From: Branchinecta lynchi
Taxonomy: Eukaryota; Arthropoda; Branchiopoda; Anostraca; Branchinectidae
DNA length: 64,000 bases
Reading direction: 5' to 3'
NCBI GenBank assembly: GCA_023053575.1
Contig: JAKZAP010000013.1
Coordinates: forward strand, 2,614,001 to 2,678,000
Position 1 is the first letter of the stretch. Each line of letters opens with the position of its first letter. Below, piece by piece: positions 12,101 through 21,956 of this stretch. The position numbers and the translations under genes were made by a program. The notes below the pieces were generated by a model, which did not search any database, was not told where the DNA came from, and worked only from the letters and a program-made list of their open reading frames with translations.

Positions 12101-14956
12101 ACGCCGGCTTCGTTTCTGAATTTTTCTTTTTTTGCTGACTAGTATTTCGCTCGGAATTCGGGCGAAACCGCAAATTTGGCAGTAGTAAAGCAGGAAGTTT
12201 CGGTCAATATCGTCAAAATAGATATGGCTTATAGAGGTATAGATAGGTAGATAGAATATCTGAACTCGGTTTACTCTGATGATTAGTCTGGCGAAGGCAA
12301 GACCGAATTGTCTGGATCATATCTTAGATTTTTGGGATCCCATCGACACCTTTGGTCTTGTTCAGTCCAGTTGTTCGATGATTTTCGGGAGGGTAATACT
12401 TGAAAAAAACGAAACTGATACATAAACTATAACTACTAGGGAATCACGAGACAGTGCGCTCGACTAGGCCAGGCTGCTATGACTAATAATTTAACAAATA
12501 ACAAACAAAATCAGCACGGAAACCGTAGTCGATGTTAATCTTTCCAAGATTCTTCAATGAGCGTTTGCGTTGCGATTCTGCGAAAACACTTTTGAATCAA
12601 ATTCTACTCTTAACTAGACGTGTAAGGGAGGGGGGGGGGGGAGGATCACGCTAAACAAATTAATCAGCTGCTATTTTATTTCAATATATGCTGTACTGCA
12701 CAGTAGAATTACAGAGTCTTGTCAGTACGGCACTGACAGACACCTTTTCGACATTTCAGACGTGTGAAAGTCGGTTTAGCTTTGTTCTGGTTTCAATTAC
12801 AGAAATAAAAATTCAAGTTTCGTGCACTGTCTTGTTTTTGGGATCCCAAAACGTAAGTGGAGGGATACCGATGACATCGCAACAGTTGTCCGTCTGCCCG
12901 TCTGTCCGTCCGTCCGTCTGTAAGCACGATAACTCTCGAAGGGAATGAGATATTTTGATGAAAATTGGTGCGACGATTTTGTGGGTCAAGAATAAGGTCG
13001 AGTTCGTAGATGGGCCCTGTAGCTCTACATTTAGGGGTGGGGGTTCAAATTAAGGCACAAACAAAATATTTTTAAACAGCTAATCTGATAGTCGATTACG
13101 GGGTAAAAAGGTATGCTGAGCACGATAGTGAAAACCATTTTCTCGCCGGACAATTAGTTCGTCCGGAATCCGGCAAAAAAACGGAAAGTTGGTTAAAAGC
13201 AAAAGTTCGATTAGATGACAGATTAAGGGGTAAAAAGAGAGGCTGAGTCTGTATATGATAATCATTTTTTACACGGACATATAATTAGTCCGGAATCCAA
13301 TTGTAACCTGATTTAACATAAGGATCGATACGCGCGCTGGATTTGTTTCTGAATTTTCTTTTTTTGCTGGACTAGTAGTTCGTTCGGAATTGGGGCGAAA
13401 CCGGAAATTTGGCAGAAGGAAAGCAGGAAGGTCTCGGTCAGTATCGTCAAAATAGATATGGCTTATAGAGGTATATCTCAACTTGGTTTTCTCTGATGAT
13501 TAGCCTGGCGAAGACTGGATCTGGCAAAGACAAGACCCGATTGCCTGAATCAAATATTAGATTTGTGGGATCCCATCGACACCTTTGGTCTTGTTTCATA
13601 TTGTAGTAGTGTTTTGAAATCTCTTCATTGGTTTTGAACTATAATACTTTAAGTTACTGTAAAAAGTGAAATAGGAAATTTGGACGAAAAAAGGTATATT
13701 AAGCTTAGAAGCAAGTAAAATTAAATACAAAAAAAGTTATAACTATCCAAAGTAGATAATGCAGAGAAGCATTTATCTTTCGTGTCACACCTGGTTGTCA
13801 CCGGACGGGAAGTGAAGGACTTTCAACACTACACTGTAAAAAGTTTTTCCGTATAAAGATTAAAGTTAACTGCAGTATTTGCTACTCGGATTATTCTTAT
13901 CTCTTCGCAGATAAGATGAATACCAAATAGATATAAGATGAATCCGAGTAGCAGTTAACTTTAATCTTTATAAGGAAAAACTTTTTAGAGTGTACTCGCT
14001 CCTACTAGCCTGAAGGACCGAATCGGCGGGAGGGAAGCAAGTTGCCGTTCGCCTTCCTGAATTGAGGGCCGCCAAATCCTCTATGATGTTCCTTGTCACC
14101 CGGATGCTCGCCTCTCAACGTTTTGACTAAGCTCTTCTGGTGAAACATACAATAATAATAAAATAACAATTTATTGCACAAAAGCCTGAGGCCATGGCAA
14201 AAATGGTAACAAAAAGAAAATACCTAAATGAAAAAATTAAAATAAATAAAAGAAAACCCCTAAAGAAAATTCCCTCTTTGGGTTAAAGCTACCTTTAGGA
14301 ACCTTAACAAACAGTCTCTTAAATCTTGAAAACACGTACTTCCAATAAATTTCCTCATCATTCACACTTCATTATTTTTGTAATTACACTCCCAAACATC
14401 TCAACACGCAGGGCATCTAGCTCACGGCATTCACACATCGCATGCAACAAACTCTCATTCTCACTACCACACATCGGGTAGAAATAGGAACCAGTACGTC
14501 CTAATTTATTCCCCCAAAAATTCCGTCGGTTGTACTAGCTACCAGCTATACTAGCTCGAACTTGTGAGAATAGATCCTTGGGGAAGAATCCTTATTAGAA
14601 CATATCCTCAGAGGGTGGCGTAGTGCCTAGGAGCCGGACAAGGGTGAGGTCACACAGCAAGTGAAGACGAATCCAGATATTTTAGTTGGCTCTCGAAATT
14701 AAACTTACCAAGAATGAAGATGATGGGTCTTTTGCAGATGTCAAGGTCAGCCTGCAAAAAATTAATTACAGCACTGAATTATGATTTAACTACTTGGATG
14801 TATGAAAGAAAAACTTGCATTGCTGTCACGAATAAGATATAAAAAAACGTTCAGGCAAAAACTACATTCCAGCAAGTAGAGACAGCCGAACAGGAAAACA
14901 GTATGGCTCACCGTCAAATTAACAAGGTCATTTGCGTTAAATTTGTTTTCTCCCAT
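9045..14956 (-). CDS. AK1: Adenylate kinase, AK1-like (spliced, 3' part missing)
   Basis: Adenylate kinase moves a phosphate between ATP and AMP, giving two ADP, and keeps cytosolic adenine nucleotides in balance. Four exons are visible on the minus strand (see separate entries), joining in phases 0, 1 and 0 to give 123 codons. The P-loop [10 protein letters not shown] spans the exon 2/3 junction, followed by the NMP-binding segment ([20 protein letters not shown]) and the core [12 protein letters not shown]1 proteins are usually about 195 residues, so roughly 70 are missing, including the LID arginines and the RxDD region. I found no matching exon between 1 and 9044, so the gene probably continues past the window edge. 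Introns are about 0.16, 3.6 and 1.8 kb and contain a J element, a LINE piece and a B MITE. The second domain of AK5 is the alternative; the short N-terminus favours AK1. Confidence 0.9.
9192..9358. mobile_element. Family B MITE, copy 1 (in adenylate kinase intron 3)
   Basis: The left end is CACTGTCAAAATTTTATCC, the right end TTTTCTTGCAATG, with TA on both sides (9190-9191 and 9359-9360). The interior is an imperfect hairpin of TAATCTTATCTC and AGAGATAAGATTA. This copy is more diverged than those at 13.8 and 38.6 kb. Confidence 0.8.
9359..9721. other. Intron sequence, no feature recognised
   Basis: AT-rich with a (TATT)n stretch at about 9557-9572. Nothing gene-like on either strand. Confidence 0.5.
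9722..9865 (+). repeat. Dispersed repeat, probable LINE 3' end (partner at 31.98 kb)
   Basis: GTCTCATGTTTGTTTGGACG, GGGGTCTCCCCCTTAGGACA, GGCGAAAGCTTTATGGGG and TACACAGTTTGTAATAAAAT appear here, and in reverse complement at 31980-32130. The ending TTTGTAATAAAATT resembles a polyadenylated LINE 3' UTR, which sets the orientation; this is inference. Confidence 0.55.
9866..10944. other. Intron 3 sequence of adenylate kinase
   Basis: No repeat shared within the window was seen. The plus-strand frame at 10434-10703 (89 codons) has no recognisable domain and lies inside the intron. Confidence 0.5.
10945..11108 (-). CDS. AK1: Adenylate kinase exon 3 (P-loop exon)
   Basis: A 164-nt exon, entering in phase 1 and ending at a codon boundary. 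It encodes [10 protein letters not shown] (the first G completed by exon 2), [20 protein letters not shown] and [15 protein letters not shown]. The Lys of GKGT binds ATP phosphates. The Cys within GCGKG replaces the Ser common in vertebrate AK1, which should be tolerated. The acceptor is CTTTTAG, the donor GTAATT. Confidence 0.94.
11147..11220 (-). repeat. LINE-like 3' end, AAGTAATTTATTT type
   Basis: GGAAGTAATTTATTTTTC followed by CCGCCATTTTGGAAAGCGGAG resembles 63213-63300 and, more loosely, 26000-26100. In the gene orientation these end in (TTAC)n-like tails as at 60085-60112 on the plus strand. Confidence 0.45.
11276..12365 (+). repeat. Family J element, most complete copy
   Basis: It starts TTTTTGGGATCCCAAAACG, followed by a GTCCGTCCGTCCGTCTGTCC tract, the CACGATAACTCTCGAAGGGA block and GGGCTCTGTAGCCCTATATT. 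About five monomers of roughly 125 bp follow, each with GGGGTAAGAAGACAT, TCGCCGGACAA, TCCGGAATCCGG and AAAACCGGAAA. It ends TTTTTGGGATCCCATCGACA then CCTTTGGTCTTGTT. GGGATCCCA at both ends gives clear boundaries. It lies in adenylate kinase intron 2. Confidence 0.85.
12837..13600 (+). repeat. Family J element, shorter copy
   Basis: Same start (TTGGGATCCCAAAACG) and end (GTGGGATCCCATCGACACC) as the previous unit but fewer monomers. The two lie head to tail about 470 bp apart, so intron 2 holds a J pair. Confidence 0.85.
13832..13992. mobile_element. Family B MITE, copy 2
   Basis: CACTGTAAAAAGTTTTTCC at the left and GGAAAAACTTTTTAGAGTG at the right, flanked by TA (13830-13831, 13993-13994). 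The arms continue inward: AAAGATTAAAGTTAACTGCA pairs with its near complement GCAGTTAACTTTAATCTTTA, so almost the whole 161 bp folds back. TA targets and CACTG ends suggest a Tc1/mariner-type source. Confidence 0.85.
14150..14545 (-). pseudogene. LINE C-terminal remnant
   Basis: On the minus strand a frame reads [20 protein letters not shown], then [17 protein letters not shown] and a stop. This matches the Cys/His-containing C-terminal segment of the LINE at 61.1-62.2 kb (YFCPLCG, HLVCSCSELGDLRREVFG). The first zinc-binding Cys is Tyr here and the frame breaks downstream, so it is dead. An AT-rich 3' region with AATAAA-like runs follows to about 14150. It lies in adenylate kinase intron 2. 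Confidence 0.7.
14709..14751 (-). CDS. AK1: Adenylate kinase exon 2
   Basis: A 43-nt exon between acceptor TTTTTTGCAG and donor GTAAGT. It encodes [14 protein letters not shown] and the first base of the P-loop glycine codon. The IIFIL strand leading into GGPG is the usual beta-1 strand of the kinase. Confidence 0.9.
14912..14956 (-). CDS. AK1: Adenylate kinase exon 1 with start codon
   Basis: ATG at 14956 opens 15 codons ([15 protein letters not shown]), ending at donor GTGAGC in phase 0, which joins exon 2 exactly. The short hydrophilic N-terminus fits AK1. The start is inferred from phase, donor and position; no homologue was aligned. Confidence 0.7.
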
Positions 14957-14998
14957 CCCGAAGAAACGCCGCTACAAAATAATTGATCACAAAGAGAA

Positions 14999-15028
14999 AC
15001 CAATCAATTTCGTCATTGGATGACGTCA
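14999..15028 (-). promoter_or_regulatory. CRE-CCAAT cluster upstream of adenylate kinase
   Basis: On the gene strand the sequence reads TGACGTCATCCAATGACG: a perfect CRE octamer (15021-15028), a CCAAT box two bases later and a CRE half-site. A second CCAAT, in the opposite orientation, lies at 15000-15004. The cluster is 43 to 72 bp upstream of the ATG. CREB/ATF and NF-Y are the usual readers; binding here is inferred. Confidence 0.5.
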
Positions 15029-15191
15029 CCTCGACACTAACGATCAAACAAGATAATGAGCCCAGTAAACAACAACACAATGTTTTACCATTTTCTGTCG
15101 AATCTGATGACACTGATCACACTCGTCTCTCTATTATCGGAGCACTATTTCGGTTCCCAAGCTTTTGTCCTATATTTTCTCTCGTTTTCAT

Positions 15192-15203
15192 CACGTGACG
15201 TCA
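15192..15203. promoter_or_regulatory. E-box overlapping a second CRE
   Basis: CACGTG (15192-15197) overlaps TGACGTCA (15196-15203), about 240 bp upstream of the adenylate kinase ATG. It is the second perfect CRE octamer within 200 bp. Confidence 0.4.
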
Positions 15204-15600
15204 GACCGGCGCACGGCAGTCTCCGCTAAGAAACTGAAAGGTTAGAACATATCTGGAATCAATCGGCGATTCAACAACCCGTCGCAAAACCGACGCGTGT
15301 GCACCATGAAAGACAATGTCGTCACGGTTTGATTGAAACAAGAGAATTTTGGTCACTCTTTCGGTAAGGAAATGTCGGGTGGTTTAGCCGAGGGTTTAGC
15401 CTTCAAAATCTTGTTCCGCTTGTTATCCGTCTGCAGCGAGAAAGTTTGATTGAATCTTGGGAAGAAACCAACATTTAATTACAGATTTCCTGATCACTAT
15501 TATCGACGAAACAGGTATTGCTCCAACTTGATGGCCCGAAAATAAATAAGTAATTTTATCCACCCGACAATATAAACAAAAGTAAATCATACTTGATACC
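15204..15600. other. Upstream region, no feature recognised
   Basis: No repeat or gene recognised. The start of a divergent plus-strand transcript here is possible but unsupported. Confidence 0.4.
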
Positions 15601-15609
15601 GCTAAACAA

Positions 15610-15790
15610 ATAAGCCAGCTGCGATGGCGAGGTCCTCCTTCGCAAAAATCCTCGTAAGGCCTTTATTTTAATTACATTGCAGGTTGGCGAGAGCCCTTGC
15701 CAAGACGGACCGAAATATCGCTAAAACAAATCTGATTTCACTTATCATTTTAGCACCATCAAATACGAAAATATCTTTGAAGCCTAACCA
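15610..15790. repeat. Family I, diverged copy
   Basis: Contains GCCCTTGCCAAGACGGACCG followed by AAATATCGC and a TAGCACCATCAAATACG stretch, in the order seen in the copy at 25.0-25.15 kb. Confidence 0.6.
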
Positions 15791-16036
15791 AACCGGTGAA
15801 CTATTTTCTGGAGTTGAGACATGGTTTATGAAAGCTTGAAATACAAAATGTAATTTTAAGTGTCCTTTGAGGTTGAAGAACCAGCCAACTCTACTAACAA
15901 GCTCCAACCGTTCAAAATTGGAGATAATAGTGTTGCGCTCGAGATATCTTCAACGGGCCACTGAACAGTCCGGTGTTGGCTGCTGTTTTCAAAAGTTCAA
16001 GCTAATCGGAGCATAAAAAGAATTTCTGTTTTTCAG

Positions 16037-16078
16037 CAGCGAAGCTGGCTATCCAGGAGTCTGCTGAATCTACAGAAA
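16037..16078 (+). CDS. Candidate 42-nt internal exon
   Basis: Acceptor TTCTGTTTTTCAG and donor GTAAGT frame a 42-nt segment. One phase stays open and reads AKLAIQESAESTE. Splice signals alone are weak evidence and no neighbouring exon was identified. Confidence 0.25.
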
Positions 16079-16169
16079 GTAAGTTGCGTAGGCAAACTTT
16101 GTTAAGAATACTGCTATACATAGCGCCATTACAGTGGCTGAAATCTAAACAGGTAGTCTGCAAAACAAG

Positions 16170-16530
16170 TGAGGCAACCAACCTACCAGCATGTACCGGG
16201 CAACCTACCAGCAGGGTCGTTCCGAGGGGGGAGGGGCACAGAGCAACTTGGTTATTGGTTCCCATTCTTTATCGACTTTGGTAACTCATCCAACTTCTGT
16301 TCAGCCCGCATCAATTTCACCGGATTCGGTGCCTCCCTTCGTAAACTCGGTGAGTTAACGTGTTTTTTGGACTCATTCGTTACCGAATTCGGTAATTCAC
16401 CGGACTTTTCTCAAATCCCTATCTGTTCTATCGCATTTGGTCAATTCATTTCATAATTCGGCATTAATCGGATTCACTTCGTTCTGATTCGTAACCGAAT
16501 TCAGACTTCACCGGATTTTTGTTTAGTCCG
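16170..16530 (+). repeat. Short degenerate direct repeats
   Basis: ACCTACCAGCA-type motifs near 16180-16210 are followed by several TTCACCGGATTCGGT-like variants to 16530. No terminal structure seen. Confidence 0.4.
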
Positions 16531-17240
16531 TATCTCTTACCAGATGTGAAATTCGGGTTGTTTTAGGTGGTCGTAACAAGAGTTTTATTCCACTACGAAA
16601 TTTGGTTGTTTTACGGCTGCCAATCTGTTCCTTATTTTTTTAAGTTAATTTTTCGGTAATACGTATTCATTATTTGGTTCAACCCAGTTACTGAGCTCAG
16701 CAATTTAATCGGCATTTATTTAAGTCTTGTTCCTTACCATTTAACAGTAGCTTCAGTTGGTTCCCATTCAGTACATAACTTGACGTGAAAACTAGTTTAC
16801 TTTTGTTTGCTGTAAATTCAGAATAAATGTACTTTGTATCTACTTTACCCTGGCCTGGCCCCTTTTTTTGCCAGACAGATGTGTGGTTGGGATCGCTAGT
16901 CTTGGGATCGCAAAAAGGCACTTTGATCATCAGCGTTTCCACACAATTTCGACTGTGGCGCATTTTGCAGTCTCCACTGTTTGGAAGAAGGGGGCGTCAT
17001 TTAGTTGGCGTCTTAGGCTTGGAGTTTTCAGGGGCTTGCACCACATTTAAAGCTAGAATTTGCATCGAAAGTCGTTAAATGTTGCTTGAAAAAAGTCGGA
17101 TTAATTTTCTTTTTGCGTGCGGTGCTTTAACTTGTCAAATGTACAGCCGTTACTGACGTTATCGATTTTCGAGTCCTGTTGGCAAACTGGACGTCCCCCC
17201 AAGGTAAAAGGCTGGTGACGGCGTATCCCTGAACAAAAAT
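16531..17240. other. No recognisable gene
   Basis: Only short overlapping frames on both strands. No shared repeat identified. Confidence 0.4.
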
Positions 17241-17242
17241 AA

Positions 17243-19043
17243 TAATAACAAGAGCTGAAAGCTCATACGGCACTTGTAAGAATAAAAATGTTGGCGGGAA
17301 TTTTTGGTTTGGGAGTTTTGTACAGAGTTGAATATTATTTTATTATACACTAGTAAGTGGAAAGTACTGTAAAAGACATTTATGGAACTCCTCTTCTTCG
17401 TTGGGCGGTTCAATGGTCTCCAATATGGTTTCGACATTTATATCAAGTACGTTTCTTCTTTGAATTGTTGCTGCGTAATTTCCCGTTTTAAAGGCGCTAG
17501 AAATGCATCTGTAAGCAAAACCCTTGAGGCAAAAACGATAGCAGGTTCTTAGGGATCATTGATATATACAGTTTGGTCAAAAGTAGAACCCTTGTGGCAC
17601 AAATGATCATGGGTTGAGATGTATCATTTGATAAAAAGTAAATTTTGACCTTGCGGTGAAGATGCGCACTTTAAGGGAGCTAGAACCGCATTTGTAAGCA
17701 AAACCCTTGAGGCAAAAATGGTAATGATCTCACGGGGATGCAAAATGCATATTTTGCTTAAAGTATTTTTCTTAATTCACGGTAACGATTGGTACTTTAA
17801 GGAATGGTCCGATTTGGAAAGTGGCGATTTCTAAGCCAATCTTGTCGAATTTAAAACTCCACTGTATTTCAGCTTGGCAATATCACAATTATTCATAATC
17901 TCTCTACAGTGATCGATTACTAGGCTACTTGCTTTAACTGCTTGCTTGTTTGAACAAAGGCTTTGCCACCAAACACAAATAACACAATAGACGTACACCA
18001 CACCAGTATTTCGTCGCAAGAAAAAGTAGTACGGTAATTGCGTTGTAACGAATAAGGAAGAGTTCTGGCGTGTCAAACTGCGCGTAGCGTTTCAGAAATT
18101 CATATACCCTGGTAACTTTCTTTGGCCAGAAAAGCCGCTGACACTTGCCATATTATTCCAAACCCCTTCGACCTTCGATTGCTCTAGCTCTCTCCAACGA
18201 ATTTAAGCAAAGAATGACTCAGCCAAGAGCAGATCTATACTAGTGTGATGAAAGAATGGCTCATCTATGCGCAGAGCTATACTAGTGTGAAGGAAGGGGT
18301 AGGGGTTTGACAAAAACTAGAAACAGCGTGTCAAGAGATTTCGGGTGTCCCCCTCCAGCCCCCCTCCCCCTCCTCCCCAATTATCGGATCCGATCTGACT
18401 TTGACAATGAACATCCAAGACATTTGTTCTTGATACCTGTCAAATTTAACGCACGCCCGATTATCCGCTATATCCACCCCTACTAAGGTTCAACAACATA
18501 TTTTGCCAACCCCTTCGACCTTCGATTGATCTAGCTCTCTCCGAACGAATTTTAGCAAAGCATGACAAATCCATGAGCAGAGCTTTACCAGTGTGATGAA
18601 AAAATTACTCATCCATGCGCAGAGCTATACTAGTGCGATGAAAGGGGTAGGGGTTTGACGAAAACTAGAAAAAGCATTTCGGGTGTCCCCCTCCAGCCCC
18701 CCCCCAGTTACCGGATCCGATCCGAATTTGACAATGAACATCCAAGACATTTGTTCTTGATACCTGTCAAGTTTAATGCACGCCCGATTATCCGTTCCAA
18801 AGTTATGAATGTTACTACTTTCCGGATTCCCCATATTGCCACTCCCCCACTGATGGTTGCATCGGGGAAGTGATTATTTCCAAGTTAATCCGGTTGGGTC
18901 CCTGATATGCGTGCCAAGTTTTATCGTCCTAGGTCATGTGAAAGTGCCCAAACTAGCAAAATGCGGACAGACCGACAGACCGAAAGACACACAGACATTA
19001 CGATCGCTATATGCCACTTGTGTAAGCTCAAGTGCCATAAAAA
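17243..19043 (+). repeat. Family K element, probable long copy
   Basis: It opens with TAACAAGAGCTGAAAGCTCA then ACGGCACTTG and closes with GCCACTTGTGTAAGCTCAAG then TGCCATAAAAAA. Inside are two direct repeats marked GCAAAACCCTTGAGGCAAAA (17514, 17697) and two long repeats sharing CCCCTTCGACCTTCGATTG, GCAGAGCTATACTAGTG and GACATTTGTTCTTGATACCT (about 18160 and 18500). I infer that the two ends belong to one element. Confidence 0.5.
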
Positions 19044-19205
19044 AACAGAAGAGGAAGGGCGTGAAAGCTTAGACTTTAGACCTTCGTTAGAATTGATTTT
19101 GTACATATTATGCAACTTTTATATTGTAGCTTCCTGAAAGCAGCTTGCTGAGTTTTTAGAAGAAAAAATGGTCATCAGGTACCGATTTGGTCAATTTTAC
19201 CAGGT

Positions 19206-19224
19206 CCCCCCCCCCCCCCCCCCC
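19206..19224 (+). repeat. Poly-C tract (19 C)
   Basis: An uninterrupted C run. The length may be uncertain in the assembly. Confidence 0.7.
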
Positions 19225-19487
19225 GACGAAGAAAGGCTCGGGACGCCCCTGCTTACCAGGCATATACCAGGCAACCTTCCAACCCGTGCCGGGTATATCA
19301 GAAGAAGACTATCTTGTTAGGTTAGTGCGGTTCTTCCTCTTTCTTTTTCTTTTCCTTTCTTCTTCATACTCCATCGGTCACACTTCTGTCGAGGGGTTAC
19401 CCACTCCCCGGCACCTGCTGTACATCCGTTCCCGGCCCCGACGAAATCAGCGGTGCCGGCACCAGTACCGTCCATTAGGCGATTGAT

Positions 19488-19863
19488 AGTTGCGTTTTTG
19501 CAGATACCATGGTATCTGTTACCACGGTAACTGGATCTGCAATTTGTGCGTTTTTGCAGTTATCGTGGTATCTGATACACGGTTGCTCTGTAAAAACGAC
19601 TATTGCCGAAATGTACTTTTCGAAGTTATCCCACATGAAAAACTGATATCCAGTTACACGACTAAGTGCTAAACTTTTGTTCTGATCGATCTGCCAAAAT
19701 CAGATGAGTCATATACCACGACCAGTTACCACGGTCGGAATCTGAATATCAGATACCACGATAACTGGCCAGATACCACGATAACTGGCCAGATACCACG
19801 ATAACTGCAAAAAAGTATTTTGACCGTGGTATCAGATACCATGGTATCTGCAAAAACACAACT
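19488..19863. mobile_element. Family A MITE, copy 2
   Basis: AGTTGCGTTTTTGCAGATAC at the left, the complementary TCTGCAAAAACACAACT at the right. The flanks are GAT and CAT, a 3-bp duplication with one change. ACCACGATAACTGGCCAGAT occurs in tandem inside. At 376 bp it is the most compact copy. Confidence 0.85.
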
Positions 19864-20304
19864 CATCTTTCAAATGCTTCTAAACATGCTTACGTCAATG
19901 TTTTAACACGTGGCAACGTTGCCGGCTGGCGTGGCCGTGGCTGACCACCGCGGCACCGGGCACTTGCTGCACTCAAATCGAGAGTGGACAACCCATCGAC
20001 TTCTGTGTCTGAAATGGGTTAATAAACACGTTAATTTATTCACATAGCTCAATACTAAGTATCCAGGCACACTAATTTGTAACTTTTTAGAGAAGTCAAG
20101 TTAAATTCTATAGAGCAATCATTAAAGTATAAAACAGGTACAGCGATGTAGAATGAACCGTTTTGAACAGCCACCACATTTCCATGTGCTTTCCTTTTCC
20201 GTTCCTACTGTACGAGTATTTTAGGTCTTTCGTTGGTTTGCTTTTTCATTAAACAAAGGATAAGTGAGCTAAGTGTGGCTTATAAGGATATTTTTTCGAT
20301 ATCT

Positions 20305-20880
20305 TAAAGTTTAACTGAAAAGCCAACTTATTTTTATACGTTTGATTTGAATACACTGAATTATTTTGACTCATATAAGGGATTTTTGTTTTTTACGTCG
20401 CGTAGTCTCGTAGTGACGTCTGGAATCTCCGCCGGTTGCACGACAGATAACTTTACGGCGAGTTGCGGAAAATTTGAATGTCTGCAAAAGTGTGTGTTTC
20501 AATGACATACCAAGCAAAGATTTTGAAATATTCGGTTGCAGAATGTCCAGATTGCAGAATCACATCCGAAGATAGCCCTCTGTTCCGTGCTACACCGAAT
20601 AGGTTTCATTTGTGGAAGGACACAGTCAACAGAGAATTTGGCCAGCATTCCACCAAGTTGATTAGCAAGTTCGATCTTTCAACTGGTCATGTTCTTCCTT
20701 TATGGCGAATGCCAAGTTCTTCCTGGTCACTTTCACTTCCCATGTTACATTCATCTTCCTAGCTTGAAGAATGCAAATCCGCCATGACTTTTTATTACGG
20801 CAATTGGCTGCCGCTGTAGTTGCTAAACATTTCAAACACAGAGCTACGTCCGTATAGAGGTGCAACTAGTTCTTTCGAAG
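20305..20880 (+). repeat. Family P dispersed repeat, copy 2
   Basis: Starts at AAAGTTTAACTGAAAAGCCA with TACACTGAATTATTTTGACT, as near 28.9 kb, and shares GTAGTTGCTAAACATTTCAA with 5158-5178. A 94-codon plus frame inside (20478-20762) resembles no family I know and is not conserved in the other copies. Confidence 0.45.
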
Positions 20881-21191
20881 CTTAACCAAACAAAGATGAT
20901 TCCAGAACTAAGTTAACATGAGTAAGAGCAGATAGGCAAAGCAAAAAAAGAAACCAAAGAGAAAGGATAGAAATTAAAGATATCTTCATTCGGCTTCGAC
21001 GAGTCATCAATTTATCTTTGGCATCAGAGAACCCACGATTTCTTATGCACTCTGTGAATTCTTCCAGTGCCAAGGATAAGGAAAATAGAAAAATGAACAA
21101 ACACCAAAATAAGCGAAAGTAAAAGAAGAACCAAGCACTTTTCGACCAAATTTTCAACCCTGTGTGAGATGGTCGCAAGCCACTGGCTTTA

Positions 21192-21533
21192 CACTGTCAG
21201 AAGTTTCATAACAGACAACAGAAGGATGCTCGGTTTCAACAGACAATGCATAACAGACAACACTTGTTGGCTGTTGTGTTTGAAAATGTTATGTATAACA
21301 AGCGTTGCCATCGGTAAGAGCAGAAAAATCGTCAAAAAGCATCTGCTGAATCTCCAGACTTCATGACGACAAACAAAAAAGGCAATAGGCCTTCCTGGCA
21401 ATAGCTGTTATGCTTAACATTTCATGAATAACATTTTCCAACACAACAGATAAGCTCCGAAGTGTTGTCTTTTACGCATTGTCTGTTGAAACCGCGCATC
21501 CTTCTGTTGTCTGTTACGAAACTTCTGACAGTG
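21192..21533. mobile_element. Element C: MITE with ~58-bp terminal inverted repeats
   Basis: Both ends read CACTGTCAGAAGTTTC inward, continuing with AACAGACAACAGAAGGATGC and CGGTTTCAACAGACAATGC. I count two mismatches over about 58 bp. TA flanks each end (21190-21191, 21534-21535). The palindrome continues less perfectly toward the centre. The good arm match suggests a fairly recent insertion; no coding capacity. Confidence 0.9.
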
Positions 21534-21644
21534 TAGGATCTGTCGAATTACCTGCCTCCCATCTTTCAAACTAGAGGGAGTTCAAGTAGAAGAGGGGGGG
21601 ATGCAGAGCTGCGCAAGGGATAAAAAAGGGACAATAGCCTAGAT

Positions 21645-21948
21645 CAGGGTTCCACATGACGAACGATAGTGTGAATTGTCACTTTATTTTGATTTTGTCC
21701 CTCTTGTCCTACGTAGAACATAAAAATCATTCTATTTCAGAAAATGACCAAATGTGTCATTTTTCCAGCAGGGATTCGAACCGACTATTTCAATTTTTTT
21801 TTCATGAAAGTAAAATTAAGATGTGTCATTTTACATAGGCGATTCCGACCAAAAATGAACATTCCATGAAAATTAAATGTCACTCACAATTCACTCTCTG
21901 TTTTGGGCCAAAAGTCACTCTCTAAATATTTTTGATGTGACAACCCTG
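21645..21948. mobile_element. Family H hAT-type MITE, copy 1
   Basis: The left end is CAGGGTTCCACAT, the right end ATGTGACAACCCTG. The flanking octamers are GCCTAGAT and GCCTAAAT, an 8-bp duplication with one change. CAGGG ends with 8-bp duplications are typical of hAT transposons. Internal marks are GATAGTGTGAATTGTCAC and AAATGACCAAATGTGTCATT. Confidence 0.88.
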
Positions 21949-21956
21949 GCCTAAAT

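Noticed and set aside
18907..19137. Plus and minus frames near 18.9-19.1 kb
   Set aside because: They coincide with the end of a family K element and its GACAGACCGACAGACC tract.
20882..21178. 98-codon minus frame with two hydrophobic segments
   Set aside because: Hydrophobicity comes from an AT-rich strand; no homology, start context or splice support.
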